From Halobacillus salinus (GTDB lineage: Bacteria; Bacillota; Bacilli; Bacillales; Halobacillaceae), in NCBI RefSeq assembly GCF_004684905.1, contig NZ_SRJC01000007.1:62001-126000 (forward strand): 64,000 bases of DNA, written 5' to 3'. Positions 35,987 to 47,618 of the stretch are shown here, piece by piece. Below the pieces are notes generated by a model. That model had not been told where the DNA came from. It did no database searches and was given only the letters and a program-made list of their open reading frames with translations. How positions within the stretch are numbered: position 1 is the first letter of the stretch; each line of letters opens with the position of its first letter. The position numbers and the translations under genes were made by a program.

Positions 35987-36744
35987 TAGTTTTCTCCTCC
36001 TGCTTCTTTATTCATCATTGGCTTACGAATAAAGATGGTTTGAAGAATCATTACAAGGTTACCTACGATCCAGTACAACGCAAGTGCGGACGGGAAGAAG
36101 AAGGCAAATGTACCGATCATAAGCGGCATGATGTAAAGCATCATCTGCATTTGCGGGTTCTGCTGAGCAGCTCCGCCTGCCATCATCAATTTCTGTTGTA
36201 GGAATGTCGTAGCTGCTGTAAGAATAGCTAGAAATGGATCAGATGTTCCAAGTTGTAACCACAAGAAGTCGTGCGTCTGAATTTCAGTTGTCCGCATAAT
36301 TGCGTGATAGAATCCGATCAAGATCGGCATTTGGACGACGATCGGTAGACACCCTGCGAGCGGGTTGACACCGTTCTTTTGGAACAACTGCATCGTTTCT
36401 TGTTGAAGTTTCTGTTGTGTTTGAGCGTCTTTAGACGAATACTTTTCGCGTAATTCTTTCAATTCTGGTTGAATATCCTGCATCGCTTTAGAGCTCTTCA
36501 GCTGCTTGACGTTCAATGGTAACAGAAGAACACGGATGATGATCGTTACTAGAATGATCGCAAGTCCGTAGCTCCCTCCAGTCAAATCAGCGAAGAAAAG
36601 CAACGTTTTAGATAATGGAAAAACAATATATTCATTCCAGAAGCCTGTACTATCCGAGGTGATTTCCTGGTTAACTTGAGTACACCCGGATAGGAACGTA
36701 AGCACACCTGCCATAGCAAGCAGTGCAATTATTTTATTCCGCAA
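35986..36744 (-). CDS. yidC: Membrane protein insertase YidC1 (SpoIIIJ)
   Basis: 252 residues. Lipoprotein signal with FLSGC (Cys21), then five helices: [20 protein letters not shown] contains the conserved arginine in the hydrophilic groove; [16 protein letters not shown] and [12 protein letters not shown] follow. Inserts membrane proteins; SpoIIIJ is needed for sigma-G activation in Bacillus. TTG start with AAGGAGGAAGG. Order rpmH-rnpA-yidC-jag is conserved. Confidence 0.96.
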   Translation of the reverse strand: MRNKIIALLAMAGVLTFLSGCTQVNQEITSDSTGFWNEYIVFPLSKTLLFFADLTGGSYGLAIILVTIIIRVLLLPLNVKQLKSSKAMQDIQPELKELREKYSSKDAQTQQKLQQETMQLFQKNGVNPLAGCLPIVVQMPILIGFYHAIMRTTEIQTHDFLWLQLGTSDPFLAILTAATTFLQQKLMMAGGAAQQNPQMQMMLYIMPLMIGTFAFFFPSALALYWIVGNLVMILQTIFIRKPMMNKEAGGEN

Positions 36745-36828
36745 CGTTCCTTCCTCCTTACTAAATCTACCTATAACCCGTTGACTACGTTTTCATTCAA
36801 CAGTGTAGCATTGTTTTTCATAAAAAAT

Positions 36829-37176
36829 CTATTTTTTCTTTTGGAAAAGCCGGGACCTTTTTAAGACATGGGTCAGGCTACGTTTAATTTCGTGGAAATT
36901 CATTTGGTTGGTGGGCTTTCTAGCAATGATGACAAGGTCATAACCTGGGCGGATATCCTCTTCCATTTCAAGAAAAGCTTGTCGCAGATAGCGTTTCACT
37001 TGATTCCGCATAACAGCATTGCCGATTTTCTTACTGACGGATAAACCGATGCGAAAATGCGTCTGATCGGATTTCTTCATAAAATAAACAACCAATTGAC
37101 GGTTCGCAAACGACTCACCGTGTTTGAAAATCTTTTGGAATTCTTCATTTTTCTTGATGCGATACGCTTTCTTCAT
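36829..37176 (-). CDS. rnpA: Ribonuclease P protein component
   Basis: 115 residues, basic, with the RNR-type motif [17 protein letters not shown] and [11 protein letters not shown]. Binds RNase P RNA for tRNA 5' maturation. TAGGAGGATC ribosome-binding site. Confidence 0.97.
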   Translation of the reverse strand: MKKAYRIKKNEEFQKIFKHGESFANRQLVVYFMKKSDQTHFRIGLSVSKKIGNAVMRNQVKRYLRQAFLEMEEDIRPGYDLVIIARKPTNQMNFHEIKRSLTHVLKRSRLFQKKK

Positions 37177-37419
37177 GAAAGATCCTCCTATTGACCAAGG
37201 CTCAGAAAAAAATCGTCCGTTAAACGAAACTCATACGTGATTCCTTAGTGGGAAATACTTATGAAAGAATCTGGACGCGAGCCGGACGCAACCCTAGCGG
37301 CTGCCCCTATAAATCCCCAGATAATGACGAAAGCACAAGCATCCCAAACGAGCGCTTGGAACACTTGAGCTTTCGGAGAGCGACTCAAGGCCGCTTCGAT
37401 CCTTGTTTCTATACCTAGA
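37177..37419. other. Unexplained spacer between rpmH and rnpA
   Basis: Longer than usual for this gene pair. A minus-strand frame (37245-37430) of 61 codons is open and would give one hydrophobic helix (FVIIWGFIGAA), but it has no ribosome-binding site and starts within the rpmH terminator. Nothing else is recognised. Confidence 0.4.
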
Positions 37420-37447
37420 AAAAAGACCACTGATTGTTTTCAGTGGC
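37420..37447 (-). terminator. rpmH terminator
   Basis: Minus-strand CCACTG/CAGTGG stem, 8-base loop, then six Ts. Confidence 0.78.
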
Positions 37448-37582
37448 CTATGCTGATAAAACTTTTCTTCCTTTGCGACGACGACGTTGAAGAACTTTAC
37501 GTCCATTCGCAGTGCTCATACGAGAACGGAAGCCGTGTACTTTTTTGCGTTTACGGTTATTTGGTTGAAATGTGCGTTTCAT
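37448..37582 (-). CDS. rpmH: 50S ribosomal protein L34
   Basis: 44 residues, [19 protein letters not shown]...GRKVLSA, the complete L34. Start at ATG 37582 behind GCAGGAGGTG; the open frame extends further upstream but that part is not L34. It begins the leftward operon at oriC. Confidence 0.98.
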   Translation of the reverse strand: MKRTFQPNNRKRKKVHGFRSRMSTANGRKVLQRRRRKGRKVLSA

Positions 37583-37769
37583 TCTATATACACCTCCTGC
37601 GGAATATTTCAAAAAACATACATCTAAAAGGCAGTCCCGACAATTATAATAAACAATCCTACTATCTGTCAACGTGTTTTTGACTTTCTTCTTGAAACCT
37701 CTTTAAGAGAAGATCACCGTTATATAACAGTTTCTGTACTACAACACGCATCCTCTTTTTCGCACATTA

Positions 37770-38060
37770 ACAAGTGCTGTGAATAACTTTCAACCCCCAA
37801 AACGACTGTCCACAACAAATATCGACAAGATAATCACAAAATCTAGTACTGTGGATAGAAACTGTCTACAACGTGTTATGATTGTGGATAAGTTAAAGAG
37901 ATCCGTTGCAACTCAAGTTTTTATCTGGTATTATATTTGTGTTTAACCGTGAACGACATTCAAACCCAATAAAATCTTTTCCACAGATTGTGGATAACGT
38001 GTGGACATTTGTTAACAGGATTGTTTATTCTATTATGCACAAGATTGTGGACAATGAAAA
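37770..38060. other. oriC: DnaA-box cluster upstream of dnaA
   Basis: Perfect or consensus boxes (TTATNCACA or complement): 37778-37786, 37883-37891, 37989-37997, 38033-38041. One-mismatch boxes: 37850-37858, 37977-37985, 38046-38054. Weaker ones: 37806-37814, 38000-38008. The region between rpmH (37582) and dnaA (38237) has no gene and separates leftward from rightward transcription. This is the upstream half of a bipartite Bacillus-type origin. Confidence 0.93.
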
Positions 38061-38154
38061 TAACTGCTTCAAACGCTGATATTTACAGTCTTTAAACGTC
38101 CACATTTCTAGTAACGGTATAGGGGCCTCATATTTATACAACATGTTAAAAACG

Positions 38155-38204
38155 ACCTTTCGATCCTTTTGTTACGTTCGAAAAAGAGAACGAAAGGTTT
38201 TTTT
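38155..38204 (+). promoter_or_regulatory. Terminator-like hairpin in the dnaA leader
   Basis: ACCTTTCG (38155-38162) pairs with CGAAAGGT (38191-38198), and TTTTTTT follows at once, 32 bases before the dnaA start. A competing small hairpin CGTTC/GAACG (38175-38179 with 38188-38192) overlaps its right arm. It could be an attenuator of dnaA or an upstream insulator. Confidence 0.5.
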
Positions 38205-38236
38205 GTTTTCCAATGATAGAGAAAGGGGTGAAAAAT

Positions 38237-39589
38237 TTGGAGAACATCCATGAACTTTGGAGTAACACCTTGGAGAAGATCAAGGAGAAAATTAGTAAGC
38301 CAAGTTTCGAAACGTGGTTGAAAGCTACCAAAGCTGACTCTCTTAGCGAAAACACATTGACGATCGTCGCTCCAAATGAATTCGCTAGAGATTGGCTTGA
38401 AAATCAATACGAAGGGTTGATCACCGAGACCCTTTATGAAGTGACGGGAGCTGAACTAGCCGCAAGGTTCATCATCCCTGAAACGAAAGATGAGACACTT
38501 GATGATGTAAAGCTTCCAAAGAAAGTACCCGATGTGAAAAACAACGGAAATGAAGAGTCACCACAAAGCATGTTGAACTCTAAGTACACGTTCGATACCT
38601 TTGTCATCGGCTCTGGCAACCGCTTCGCTCACGCAGCATCGCTCGCTGTCGCGGAAGCACCAGCTAAAGCTTATAACCCTCTGTTCATTTACGGGGGCGT
38701 TGGGTTAGGGAAGACCCACTTAATGCATGCCATTGGCCATTATGTATTAGACCATAATCCGAATGCGAAAGTGGTTTATTTGTCATCGGAAAAATTCACA
38801 AACGAGTTCATTAACTCCATACGTGATAACAAGGCCGTCAACTTCCGCAACAAATACCGTAGCGTGGACGTACTTCTTATTGATGATATTCAATTCTTAG
38901 CTGGTAAAGAACAGACACAAGAAGAATTCTTCCATACGTTCAATACGCTGCACGAAGAATCCAAACAAATCGTGATCTCTAGTGACCGTCCGCCTAAAGA
39001 GATCCCGACACTGGAAGACCGGCTGCGTTCGAGGTTCGAGTGGGGCTTGATCACTGATATCACGCCACCAGATTTGGAGACGCGTATCGCGATTCTTCGT
39101 AAGAAAGCCAAAGCAGAAGGACTCGATATTCCAAACGAAGTCATGCTTTATATTGCAAATCAAATCGACACGAACATCCGTGAATTAGAAGGAGCTCTCA
39201 TTCGCGTTGTCGCTTATTCTTCGTTGATCAACCGTGATATCAATGCCTCCTTGGCAGCGGAAGCGTTAAAAGATATCATTCCAAGTTCCAAGCCGAGAGT
39301 GATTACCATTGAAGCCATTCAAGAAATGGTTGGAGAGAAATATAATATTCGACTCGAAGACTTCCCAGCGAAGAAACGAACAAAGTCCGTTGCGTTCCCA
39401 CGTCAGATTGCCATGTATCTATCTAGGGAACTTACAGACTTCTCCCTGCCTAAGATCGGTGAAGAATTCGGTGGTAGAGATCATACGACTGTCATACACG
39501 CTCATGAGAAAATCTCAAAAATGATTGATGCTGATCAGCAACTGCAACGGGAAATCGATGATATTCGTGAACAATTGAAATCTCACTAA
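38237..39589 (+). CDS. dnaA: Chromosomal replication initiator DnaA
   Basis: 450 residues. Domain I ([27 protein letters not shown]), short acidic domain II, AAA+ domain III with [10 protein letters not shown] and [12 protein letters not shown], domain IV helix-turn-helix with [16 protein letters not shown]. Start assigned to TTG 38237: it gives the MENI- N-terminus of Bacillus DnaA and has AAAGGGGTG upstream; the frame is open to 38213 but extra residues do not fit. DnaA boxes on both sides imply autoregulation. Confidence 0.98.
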   Translation: MENIHELWSNTLEKIKEKISKPSFETWLKATKADSLSENTLTIVAPNEFARDWLENQYEGLITETLYEVTGAELAARFIIPETKDETLDDVKLPKKVPDVKNNGNEESPQSMLNSKYTFDTFVIGSGNRFAHAASLAVAEAPAKAYNPLFIYGGVGLGKTHLMHAIGHYVLDHNPNAKVVYLSSEKFTNEFINSIRDNKAVNFRNKYRSVDVLLIDDIQFLAGKEQTQEEFFHTFNTLHEESKQIVISSDRPPKEIPTLEDRLRSRFEWGLITDITPPDLETRIAILRKKAKAEGLDIPNEVMLYIANQIDTNIRELEGALIRVVAYSSLINRDINASLAAEALKDIIPSSKPRVITIEAIQEMVGEKYNIRLEDFPAKKRTKSVAFPRQIAMYLSRELTDFSLPKIGEEFGGRDHTTVIHAHEKISKMIDADQQLQREIDDIREQLKSH

Positions 39590-39763
39590 CGTGGATAATG
39601 TGAATAACGATTGCACATTCGTCAACAGCCTATCCACATGTGGACAACCTTGTCTTTATAGTCTTAAACCCTTTTATCCACAAATCCACAGCCCATACTA
39701 TTACTATTACGGGTTTTATATAAAAAAATAATTAATATATGATCAGTAGGAGGATTATTCATT
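39590..39763. other. oriC: dnaA-dnaN intergenic unwinding region
   Basis: DnaA boxes at 39590-39598 (one mismatch), 39599-39607, 39630-39638 (one mismatch), 39639-39647 (one mismatch) and 39674-39682 (perfect). After the last box comes GCCC, then CATACTATTACTATTAC (39694-39710), a DnaA-trio-like triplet run, then the AT-rich stretch TTTTATATAAAAAAATAATT (39714-39733). The same order (box, GC patch, trios, AT-rich DUE) is the basal unwinding system of Bacillus subtilis. Confidence 0.85.
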
Positions 39764-40903
39764 ATGAAATTTGTGATTCAACGCGATCAATTGATTGATA
39801 GCGTCCAACATGTCATGAAAGCTATCTCGTCTAGAACGACGATTCCTATTTTGACCGGAATGAAAATTGAAGCGACAGAGGAAGGTATTAAATTAACGGG
39901 TAGTGATTCTGACATTTCGATTGAATCCTTTATTCCTAAAGAAGAAGACGGTATTGTCTATATCGATCATATTGAACCTGGAAGTATTGTGCTTCAGGCG
40001 AAATATTTCCCTGACATCGTTAAGAAACTTCCTCAGAAAACAGTAGAAATAGAAAGTGATAATAACCGTAACGTAACCATTCGCTCAGGAAACGCGGAAT
40101 TCCACCTGAACGGCCAAGACCCAGAAGAATATCCGCACCTTCCGCAGCTGCAAACGGAAGATAGCTTTGAACTGCCTATTGATCTACTGAAAAACCTGAT
40201 CCGCCAAACGGTATTTGCCGTATCTACTTCTGAAACACGCCCGATTCTTACAGGAGTTCACGTCAAAATGGAAGACGGACAATTAGAGTTCATCGCAACC
40301 GACAGTCACCGTCTGGCATCACGTAAAATTCCTTTAGATCAACCTGAAGGAAAGAACGTCCCAGCTGTTGTTATTCCAGGAAAAAGCTTGACCGAACTAA
40401 ACAAAATCTTAGGGGACTCCGAAGAGACGATTGAAATCAGTGTGACGGAAAACCAAGTTCTCTTCCGTACGAAACACTTGTATTTCCTATCCCGCTTGCT
40501 GGATGGAAACTATCCGGAAACGTCTCGCTTAATTCCTGAGCAAAGTAAAACGGTTGTCACTATCGATGGAAAAGAGCTACTGAACTCCGTCGATCGTGCT
40601 TCGCTACTAGCGAAAGAAAACCGTAACAATGTGGTTCGTTTGATGACGAAAGAAAACAATCACTTAGAAATCACTGGTAACTCTCCGGAAGTCGGTAATG
40701 TGGTAGAAGAAGTTCTAGCTAATGAGGTAGACGGAGAAGATTTGAAGATTTCTTTCAGTGCGAAGTATATGATGGATGCTCTGAAAGCAGTCGACCATGA
40801 TCAAGTGAAGGTCGAATTCACGGGAGCCATGCGTCCATTCCTGATTCGTCCGGTCGACAATGATCAAATCCTTCAGCTGATCCTTCCAGTTCGTACGTAC
40901 TAA
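39764..40903 (+). CDS. dnaN: DNA polymerase III beta sliding clamp
   Basis: 379 residues with three clamp domains (MKFVIQRDQLIDSVQHVMKA; FAVSTSETRPILTGV; C-terminal MRPFLIRP and LILPVRTY). Length as in Bacillus. AGTAGGAGG ribosome-binding site. Downstream of the origin's unwinding region and followed by a terminator, so yaaA-recF form the next unit. Confidence 0.98.
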   Translation: MKFVIQRDQLIDSVQHVMKAISSRTTIPILTGMKIEATEEGIKLTGSDSDISIESFIPKEEDGIVYIDHIEPGSIVLQAKYFPDIVKKLPQKTVEIESDNNRNVTIRSGNAEFHLNGQDPEEYPHLPQLQTEDSFELPIDLLKNLIRQTVFAVSTSETRPILTGVHVKMEDGQLEFIATDSHRLASRKIPLDQPEGKNVPAVVIPGKSLTELNKILGDSEETIEISVTENQVLFRTKHLYFLSRLLDGNYPETSRLIPEQSKTVVTIDGKELLNSVDRASLLAKENRNNVVRLMTKENNHLEITGNSPEVGNVVEEVLANEVDGEDLKISFSAKYMMDALKAVDHDQVKVEFTGAMRPFLIRPVDNDQILQLILPVRTY

Positions 40904-40937
40904 ATCTCGTACATGAATTTAATATAAACAGCCATCA

Positions 40938-40981
40938 TAAAAAAGGTACGGTTATGAATCGTCATAACCGTACCTTTTCTT
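40938..40981 (+). terminator. dnaN terminator
   Basis: AAAAGGTACGGTTATG/CATAACCGTACCTTTT stem (16 bp) followed by CTTG. Confidence 0.82.
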
Positions 40982-41001
40982 GTTCTCAAGCCCCTTTAGT
41001 A

Positions 41002-41057
41002 TTTGGTCTAGTGACCAAAAGGAAGTTGTCCTTTTTCAGTTATCCACATGTGGACAA
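41002..41057. promoter_or_regulatory. Palindrome and DnaA-box pair downstream of dnaN
   Basis: TTTGGTC TAGT GACCAAA (41002-41019) is a short inverted repeat. TTATCCACA (41040-41048) is followed directly by TGTGGACAA (41049-41057), an inverted pair of DnaA boxes (perfect and one mismatch). It may influence the yaaA-recF promoter. Confidence 0.5.
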
Positions 41058-41152
41058 CAAAAATCTTTCCCAGTAATGTAGCAGGCTTTTCTTACACCTT
41101 CATCTTTAGTAAAATAGAAGAAGGTGAATTCATGAAATAGGGTGAATAATAA

Positions 41153-41374
41153 ATGAGCGAACGTATAGAAATCTCAACAGAATACATCCCTCTTAAATCT
41201 TTTCTTAAATTAGCCAACATCGTGGAATCCGGTGGTATGGTGAAAGTCTTTCTAGAGGAGTTCGATGTATTTGTAAATGGTGAATTAGAACAACGCCGCG
41301 GGCGAAAACTGTACCTGGGAGATACGGTGGAAATCGAAGAATTCGGCACCTTTGAAGTGGTGCGGGAAGAATAG
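41153..41374 (+). CDS. yaaA: S4-domain protein YaaA (RlbA)
   Basis: 73-residue S4 RNA-binding protein (FLKLANIVESGGMVKVFLEE, VNGELEQRRGRKLYLGD). Conserved between dnaN and recF in Bacillus; linked to ribosome assembly. AGGGTGAATAAT precedes the ATG. 17 bases from recF. Confidence 0.95.
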   Translation: MSERIEISTEYIPLKSFLKLANIVESGGMVKVFLEEFDVFVNGELEQRRGRKLYLGDTVEIEEFGTFEVVREE

Positions 41375-41391
41375 GCTGACTTTCTCCGCCT

Positions 41392-42510
41392 ATGCACATA
41401 CAAGACTTAACCCTCCGGTCGTATCGGAATTATGATCAGCTTTCGCTGAGTTTCGATCACACGATCAACGTCATTATTGGTGAAAACGCCCAGGGAAAAA
41501 CCAATTTGATGGAGGCGATCTACGTCCTAGCGTTCACGAGGTCACATCGAACGCCCCGTGACAAAGAACTGATACAATGGGACGCGGAGTATGGTAAAAT
41601 AAAAGGGACTATATTTAAACGGAATCGACGCTTTCCGCTTGAAATCATTCTTTCGAATAAAGGCAAGAAAGCGAAATTAAATCATATTGAGCAGAAGCGC
41701 CTAAGTGATTATATAGGTGCTTTAAATGTTGTGATGTTTGCACCTGAGGACCTGAACTTAGTCAAAGGGAGTCCTCAGGTGCGTCGTCGGTTTATTGACA
41801 TGGAAATCGGCCAAATTCAACCGACATATATTTATCATTTGGGGCAGTATCAAAAGATTTTGCGTCAACGAAATCATTTACTGAAAGAGCTTCAGAGGAG
41901 ACGGGAATCCGACTTGACGATGCTCAGGGTCCTGACGGATCAATTGATCGAGCACGCGGCAACGATCATCGAACGCCGTTTTCGATTTCTCCAACTGCTT
42001 CGTGAGTGGGCAACTCCGATTCACGAAGGCATCAGCCGGAAGCTTGAAAAGTTGGAAATAGCTTATGATGCTAGTGTGAAAGTATCAGAAACTATGAATT
42101 TGGAAACAATAAAGAGTACGTATCAGGAAAAGTTCGAAAGCATTGAGTCGAAAGAAGTAGAACGAGGAACGACGCTTGCTGGTCCTCACCGGGATGATTT
42201 GATTTTCTATGTGAACGGAAAAGACGTTCAGACATACGGATCTCAAGGACAGCAGCGCACGACGGCTTTATCTTTGAAACTTGCGGAAATTGAGCTGATT
42301 CATAGTGAGGTAGGCGAATATCCGATTCTTTTACTGGATGATGTTCTGAGTGAGCTCGACGATTTCAGACAGTCTCATCTCCTGCACACCATTCAAGGTA
42401 AAGTGCAGACGTTCGTTTCGACGACCAGCATTGATGGCATCGAACACGAAGCGCTTGAAGAAGCAGAGATTTTTCACGTCAAAGAAGGAACGATAGAAGT
42501 ACAGAAATGA
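41392..42510 (+). CDS. recF: DNA repair/recombination protein RecF
   Basis: 372-residue SMC-like ATPase. Walker [14 protein letters not shown], signature-type [16 protein letters not shown] and Walker [13 protein letters not shown]. Loads RecA with RecO/RecR at gaps. Weak ribosome-binding site, consistent with coupling to yaaA. Confidence 0.98.
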   Translation: MHIQDLTLRSYRNYDQLSLSFDHTINVIIGENAQGKTNLMEAIYVLAFTRSHRTPRDKELIQWDAEYGKIKGTIFKRNRRFPLEIILSNKGKKAKLNHIEQKRLSDYIGALNVVMFAPEDLNLVKGSPQVRRRFIDMEIGQIQPTYIYHLGQYQKILRQRNHLLKELQRRRESDLTMLRVLTDQLIEHAATIIERRFRFLQLLREWATPIHEGISRKLEKLEIAYDASVKVSETMNLETIKSTYQEKFESIESKEVERGTTLAGPHRDDLIFYVNGKDVQTYGSQGQQRTTALSLKLAEIELIHSEVGEYPILLLDDVLSELDDFRQSHLLHTIQGKVQTFVSTTSIDGIEHEALEEAEIFHVKEGTIEVQK

Positions 42511-42519
42511 GGGGTTCCA

Positions 42520-42804
42520 TTGTTCATTCACATTGGTGACGATCATGTCATTCAATCCAAAGACGTCGTAGCGATCATCGATCATAGCCTGGTAGGTTCG
42601 TCTTCGATCATCGAAGAAATGCTTTTCAATCAACGCAAGAACAGACGTGTAGTGGAAACGGAGGACCATGAGGCGAAATCGATTGTCATTACCCAAGACG
42701 TCATTTATTTCAGTCCGCTATCTGTTTTCACTTTGAAAAAACGAGCCAATATGATGACGACTTTAAATAAATTAGAAGATTTCTCAGAAGAAACTGAGGA
42801 ATAG
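42520..42804 (+). CDS. remB: RemB (YaaB), extracellular-matrix regulator, DUF370
   Basis: 94 residues; FIHIGDDHVIQSKDVVAIID is the DUF370 core. RemA/RemB-type proteins bind DNA as ring-like oligomers and control biofilm-matrix genes. TTG start with ATGAGGGGTTCCA upstream. Sits between recF and gyrB, as in Bacillus. Confidence 0.93.
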   Translation: MFIHIGDDHVIQSKDVVAIIDHSLVGSSSIIEEMLFNQRKNRRVVETEDHEAKSIVITQDVIYFSPLSVFTLKKRANMMTTLNKLEDFSEETEE

Positions 42805-42840
42805 AGACAGGTTCCGTGTCAAACCACTTGAGAAATGTAG

Positions 42841-44772
<1,932 letters not shown>

Positions 44773-44860
44773 AGTTTTAGATGAATAAAGTGGAGAAGCT
44801 ATTCTGAGCTTTGAAGCTAAAAGTATAAAAATTCAGAGGTAGCACTTGGTAGCTGGTCAC

Positions 44861-44990
44861 GCCACGTCCGGCTCCAGCGCCCAGACACTCGCTAACGTAA
44901 AATCCGTCCTGCGGGAGAGAAGGACATTCTCCCTCCGGCCGTTTTGCTTATGCGTGTCGTGTCTTACAGGGCGCTTGCGCCTTTGCTTTT
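44861..44990. repeat. Intergenic repeat between gyrB and gyrA
   Basis: Begins near GCCACGTCCGGCTCCAGCG and ends with GGGCGCTTGCGCCTTTGC. Outer inverted repeat AGCGCCC (44876-44882) / GGGCGCT (44969-44975), inner hairpin GGGAGA...TCTCCC with flanking AAAAT/GTTTT. I recognise the GTCCGGCTCCAGCGCC...GGGCGCTTGCGC ends from many Bacillaceae intergenic regions. It ends ten bases before the gyrA ribosome-binding site and makes the gyrB-gyrA gap unusually long (232 bases). Confidence 0.72.
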
Positions 44991-45004
44991 AGGAGGTAAC
45001 GAGA

Positions 45005-47545
45005 ATGGTGGATCAACCAGAACGCCCCCGCGTACAGGAAGTCAATATAAGCGATGAGATGCGGACATCGTTTCTAGATTATGCGATGAGTGTTATCGTC
45101 GCCCGCGCTCTTCCGGATGTACGTGATGGCTTAAAGCCCGTACACCGCCGAATTCTTTATGCGATGCATGATTTGGGAATGCATGCAGATAAAGCCTATA
45201 AGAAATCAGCGCGTATCGTAGGGGAAGTAATCGGTAAGTATCACCCGCACGGTGACTCAGCTGTTTACGATACGATGGTGCGTATGGCACAGGATTTCAA
45301 CTATCGCTATATGCTCGTCGATGGACACGGTAACTTCGGTTCAGTAGACGGTGACGCTGCCGCTGCGATGCGTTATACCGAAGCTCGTATGTCCAAGATT
45401 TCGATGGAAATCCTGAAAGATATAAACAAAGACACAATTGATTATGATGATAACTATGACGGTACAGAACGCGAACCACTTGTCCTGCCAGCTAAATTCC
45501 CGAACTTACTTGTTAATGGTGGTTCCGGAATCGCTGTCGGAATGGCAACGAATATTCCGCCTCACCAACTAGGGGAGGTCATTGATGCTGTTCTTGCCAT
45601 CAGTAAGGATCCAGAAATCACGATTCAAGAGTTGATGGAGAACTATATCCAAGGACCCGATTTCCCGACTGCCGGTAAAATCCTCGGGCTAAGCGGCATT
45701 CGCAAAGCTTATGAAACGGGGAAAGGATCGATTACGGTTCGTGCTGATGTCGAGATCGAAGAGCAGGCGAATGGGAAGGCCCGCTTGATTGTGACAGAAC
45801 TGCCTTACCAAGTGAACAAAGCACGACTAGTGGAGAAAATCGCCGAGCTTGCCCGTGACAAGAAGATAGATGGAATTACGGACTTGCGTGACGAATCCGA
45901 CCGTAATGGACTCCGTGTCGTGATCGAACTTCGTAAAGACGTCAATCCGAATGTACTGCTGAACAACCTATACAAAATGACGGCCTTACAGTCTACATTC
46001 GGTATCAATATGCTGGCACTGGTCAACGGCCATCCGAAAGTATTGAACCTTAAACAGTGCCTTGAGTATTACTTGGAGCACCAAAAAGAAGTTATTCGTC
46101 GTCGTACCCAGTATGAGTTGAACAAAGCAGAAGCACGTGCTCACATCCTAGAAGGATTGCGTGTAGCTCTAGATCACTTGGACGAAGTGATCAAGCTCAT
46201 CCGTGAATCCCAAACGACAGATATCGCCCGTACAGGGTTGATGGAACGCTTCGGACTGTCTGAGAAGCAGGCCCAAGCTATCCTCGATATGCGTTTACAG
46301 CGGTTAACTGGTCTAGAACGCGAAAAAATCGAAAACGAATATCAAGAGATTATGAGTCTTATCGCTGAATTGAAGGCCATTTTAGCGGACGATGAGAAAG
46401 TATTGGAGATCATCCGTGAAGAACTTCTCGATGTGAAAGAACGCTATAATGATGAACGTCGTACGGAAATCGTACTTGGCGGAACAGACTTCATTGAAGA
46501 CGAAGATCTCATACCAGAAGAAACAGTGATTGTAACGCTGACACACCAAGGCTATGTAAAACGCCTGCCGGCTAATACGTACCGTTCCCAGCGAAGAGGC
46601 GGACGTGGTGTTCAGGGGATGGGTACCCATGAAGAAGACTTTGTGGAGCACTTACTCTCGACTTCAACCCACAATACCTTGTTGTTCTTCTCCAACAAAG
46701 GAAAAGTGTACAAGGCAAAAGGGTATGAAGTACCTGAGTTCAGCCGAACAGCGAAAGGGATTCCGATTATCAACATGCTGAACATTGAGCGTGATGAGTG
46801 GATCAATGCTGTGATTTCTGTCGAAGATTTCGTAGATGATTGGTACCTTGTCTTCACCACTCGTAATGGTATTACGAAGCGTACGACGCTTTCCCAATTC
46901 GCAAACATCCGCCGAGGTGGATTGATTGCGCTTGGACTCCGTGAAGATGATGAACTCATTTCCGTTCGCATGACGGATGGCTCGAAAGATGTCATGATCG
47001 GAACCGAGAATGGCTACTTGATCCGTTTCAACGAAGATCAAATCCGCACGATGGGGCGTACAGCTGCCGGCGTCAAAGGTATTTCCCTAAGAGATGACGA
47101 CCGTGTCGTATCTATGGAAATCCTTGAGGATAGTCTGCAGGTCCTTACCGTTACTTCCAAAGGTTATGGTAAGCGTACACCAGCTAGTGAATACCGTATC
47201 ACCAACCGTGGTGGTAAAGGGATCATTACATGTAACCTTACCGATAAGAACGGTAAAGTTGTTGCGACCAAAGCCATCAACGGGGAAGAAGATATTATGA
47301 TCATTACAGAGAGCGGTGTCCTTATCCGTATGCCGATGGATACCATCTCTGAGACCGGACGAAACACGCAAGGTGTCCGCTTGATTCGCTTAGGCGATGG
47401 AGAAGAAGTGGCGACGGTTGCTCGTGTCGAGTCGGAAAAAGAAGAAGAGGAACTTGCAAAACAAGCAGAAGAACAAGCTGATCTTGAGAATGCACCTACG
47501 AATGAACCTACAGAAGAAAAAGAAACACCTGACGAAGAATCATAA
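45005..47545 (+). CDS. gyrA: DNA gyrase subunit A
   Basis: 846 residues. Catalytic Tyr124 in AMRYTEARM; the quinolone-resistance region has HGDSAVYD with Ser85 and Asp89, the usual drug-sensitive form. C-terminal beta-pinwheel with GyrA-box [10 protein letters not shown]; long acidic tail after 800 ([16 protein letters not shown]). AGGAGGTAAC ribosome-binding site. Confidence 0.98.
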   Translation: MVDQPERPRVQEVNISDEMRTSFLDYAMSVIVARALPDVRDGLKPVHRRILYAMHDLGMHADKAYKKSARIVGEVIGKYHPHGDSAVYDTMVRMAQDFNYRYMLVDGHGNFGSVDGDAAAAMRYTEARMSKISMEILKDINKDTIDYDDNYDGTEREPLVLPAKFPNLLVNGGSGIAVGMATNIPPHQLGEVIDAVLAISKDPEITIQELMENYIQGPDFPTAGKILGLSGIRKAYETGKGSITVRADVEIEEQANGKARLIVTELPYQVNKARLVEKIAELARDKKIDGITDLRDESDRNGLRVVIELRKDVNPNVLLNNLYKMTALQSTFGINMLALVNGHPKVLNLKQCLEYYLEHQKEVIRRRTQYELNKAEARAHILEGLRVALDHLDEVIKLIRESQTTDIARTGLMERFGLSEKQAQAILDMRLQRLTGLEREKIENEYQEIMSLIAELKAILADDEKVLEIIREELLDVKERYNDERRTEIVLGGTDFIEDEDLIPEETVIVTLTHQGYVKRLPANTYRSQRRGGRGVQGMGTHEEDFVEHLLSTSTHNTLLFFSNKGKVYKAKGYEVPEFSRTAKGIPIINMLNIERDEWINAVISVEDFVDDWYLVFTTRNGITKRTTLSQFANIRRGGLIALGLREDDELISVRMTDGSKDVMIGTENGYLIRFNEDQIRTMGRTAAGVKGISLRDDDRVVSMEILEDSLQVLTVTSKGYGKRTPASEYRITNRGGKGIITCNLTDKNGKVVATKAINGEEDIMIITESGVLIRMPMDTISETGRNTQGVRLIRLGDGEEVATVARVESEKEEEELAKQAEEQADLENAPTNEPTEEKETPDEES

Positions 47546-47556
47546 GTATGACCATC

Positions 47557-47594
47557 GTCGCCTGTCGAATTCACACGGCAGGCGGCTTTTTTTA
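47557..47594 (+). terminator. gyrA terminator
   Basis: GTCGCCTG...CAGGCGGC stem followed by TTTTTTT. Confidence 0.85.
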
Positions 47595-47618
47595 TCAAAT
47601 GATAGGTGGTGAACGAAT

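Noticed and set aside
35975-35990. TGTTTCAC half-palindrome at the jag start as a parS site
   Set aside because: Only one half matches; the other half is unrelated coding sequence.
37245-37430. 61-codon minus-strand frame between rpmH and rnpA
   Set aside because: Starts inside the rpmH terminator and lacks a ribosome-binding site; kept only as an unexplained spacer.
38213-38236. Upstream extension of dnaA
   Set aside because: Would place the start before the ribosome-binding site; TTG 38237 gives the conserved N-terminus.
45240-45275. Quinolone-resistance substitution in gyrA
   Set aside because: Ser85 and Asp89 are the usual residues; no resistance change is seen.
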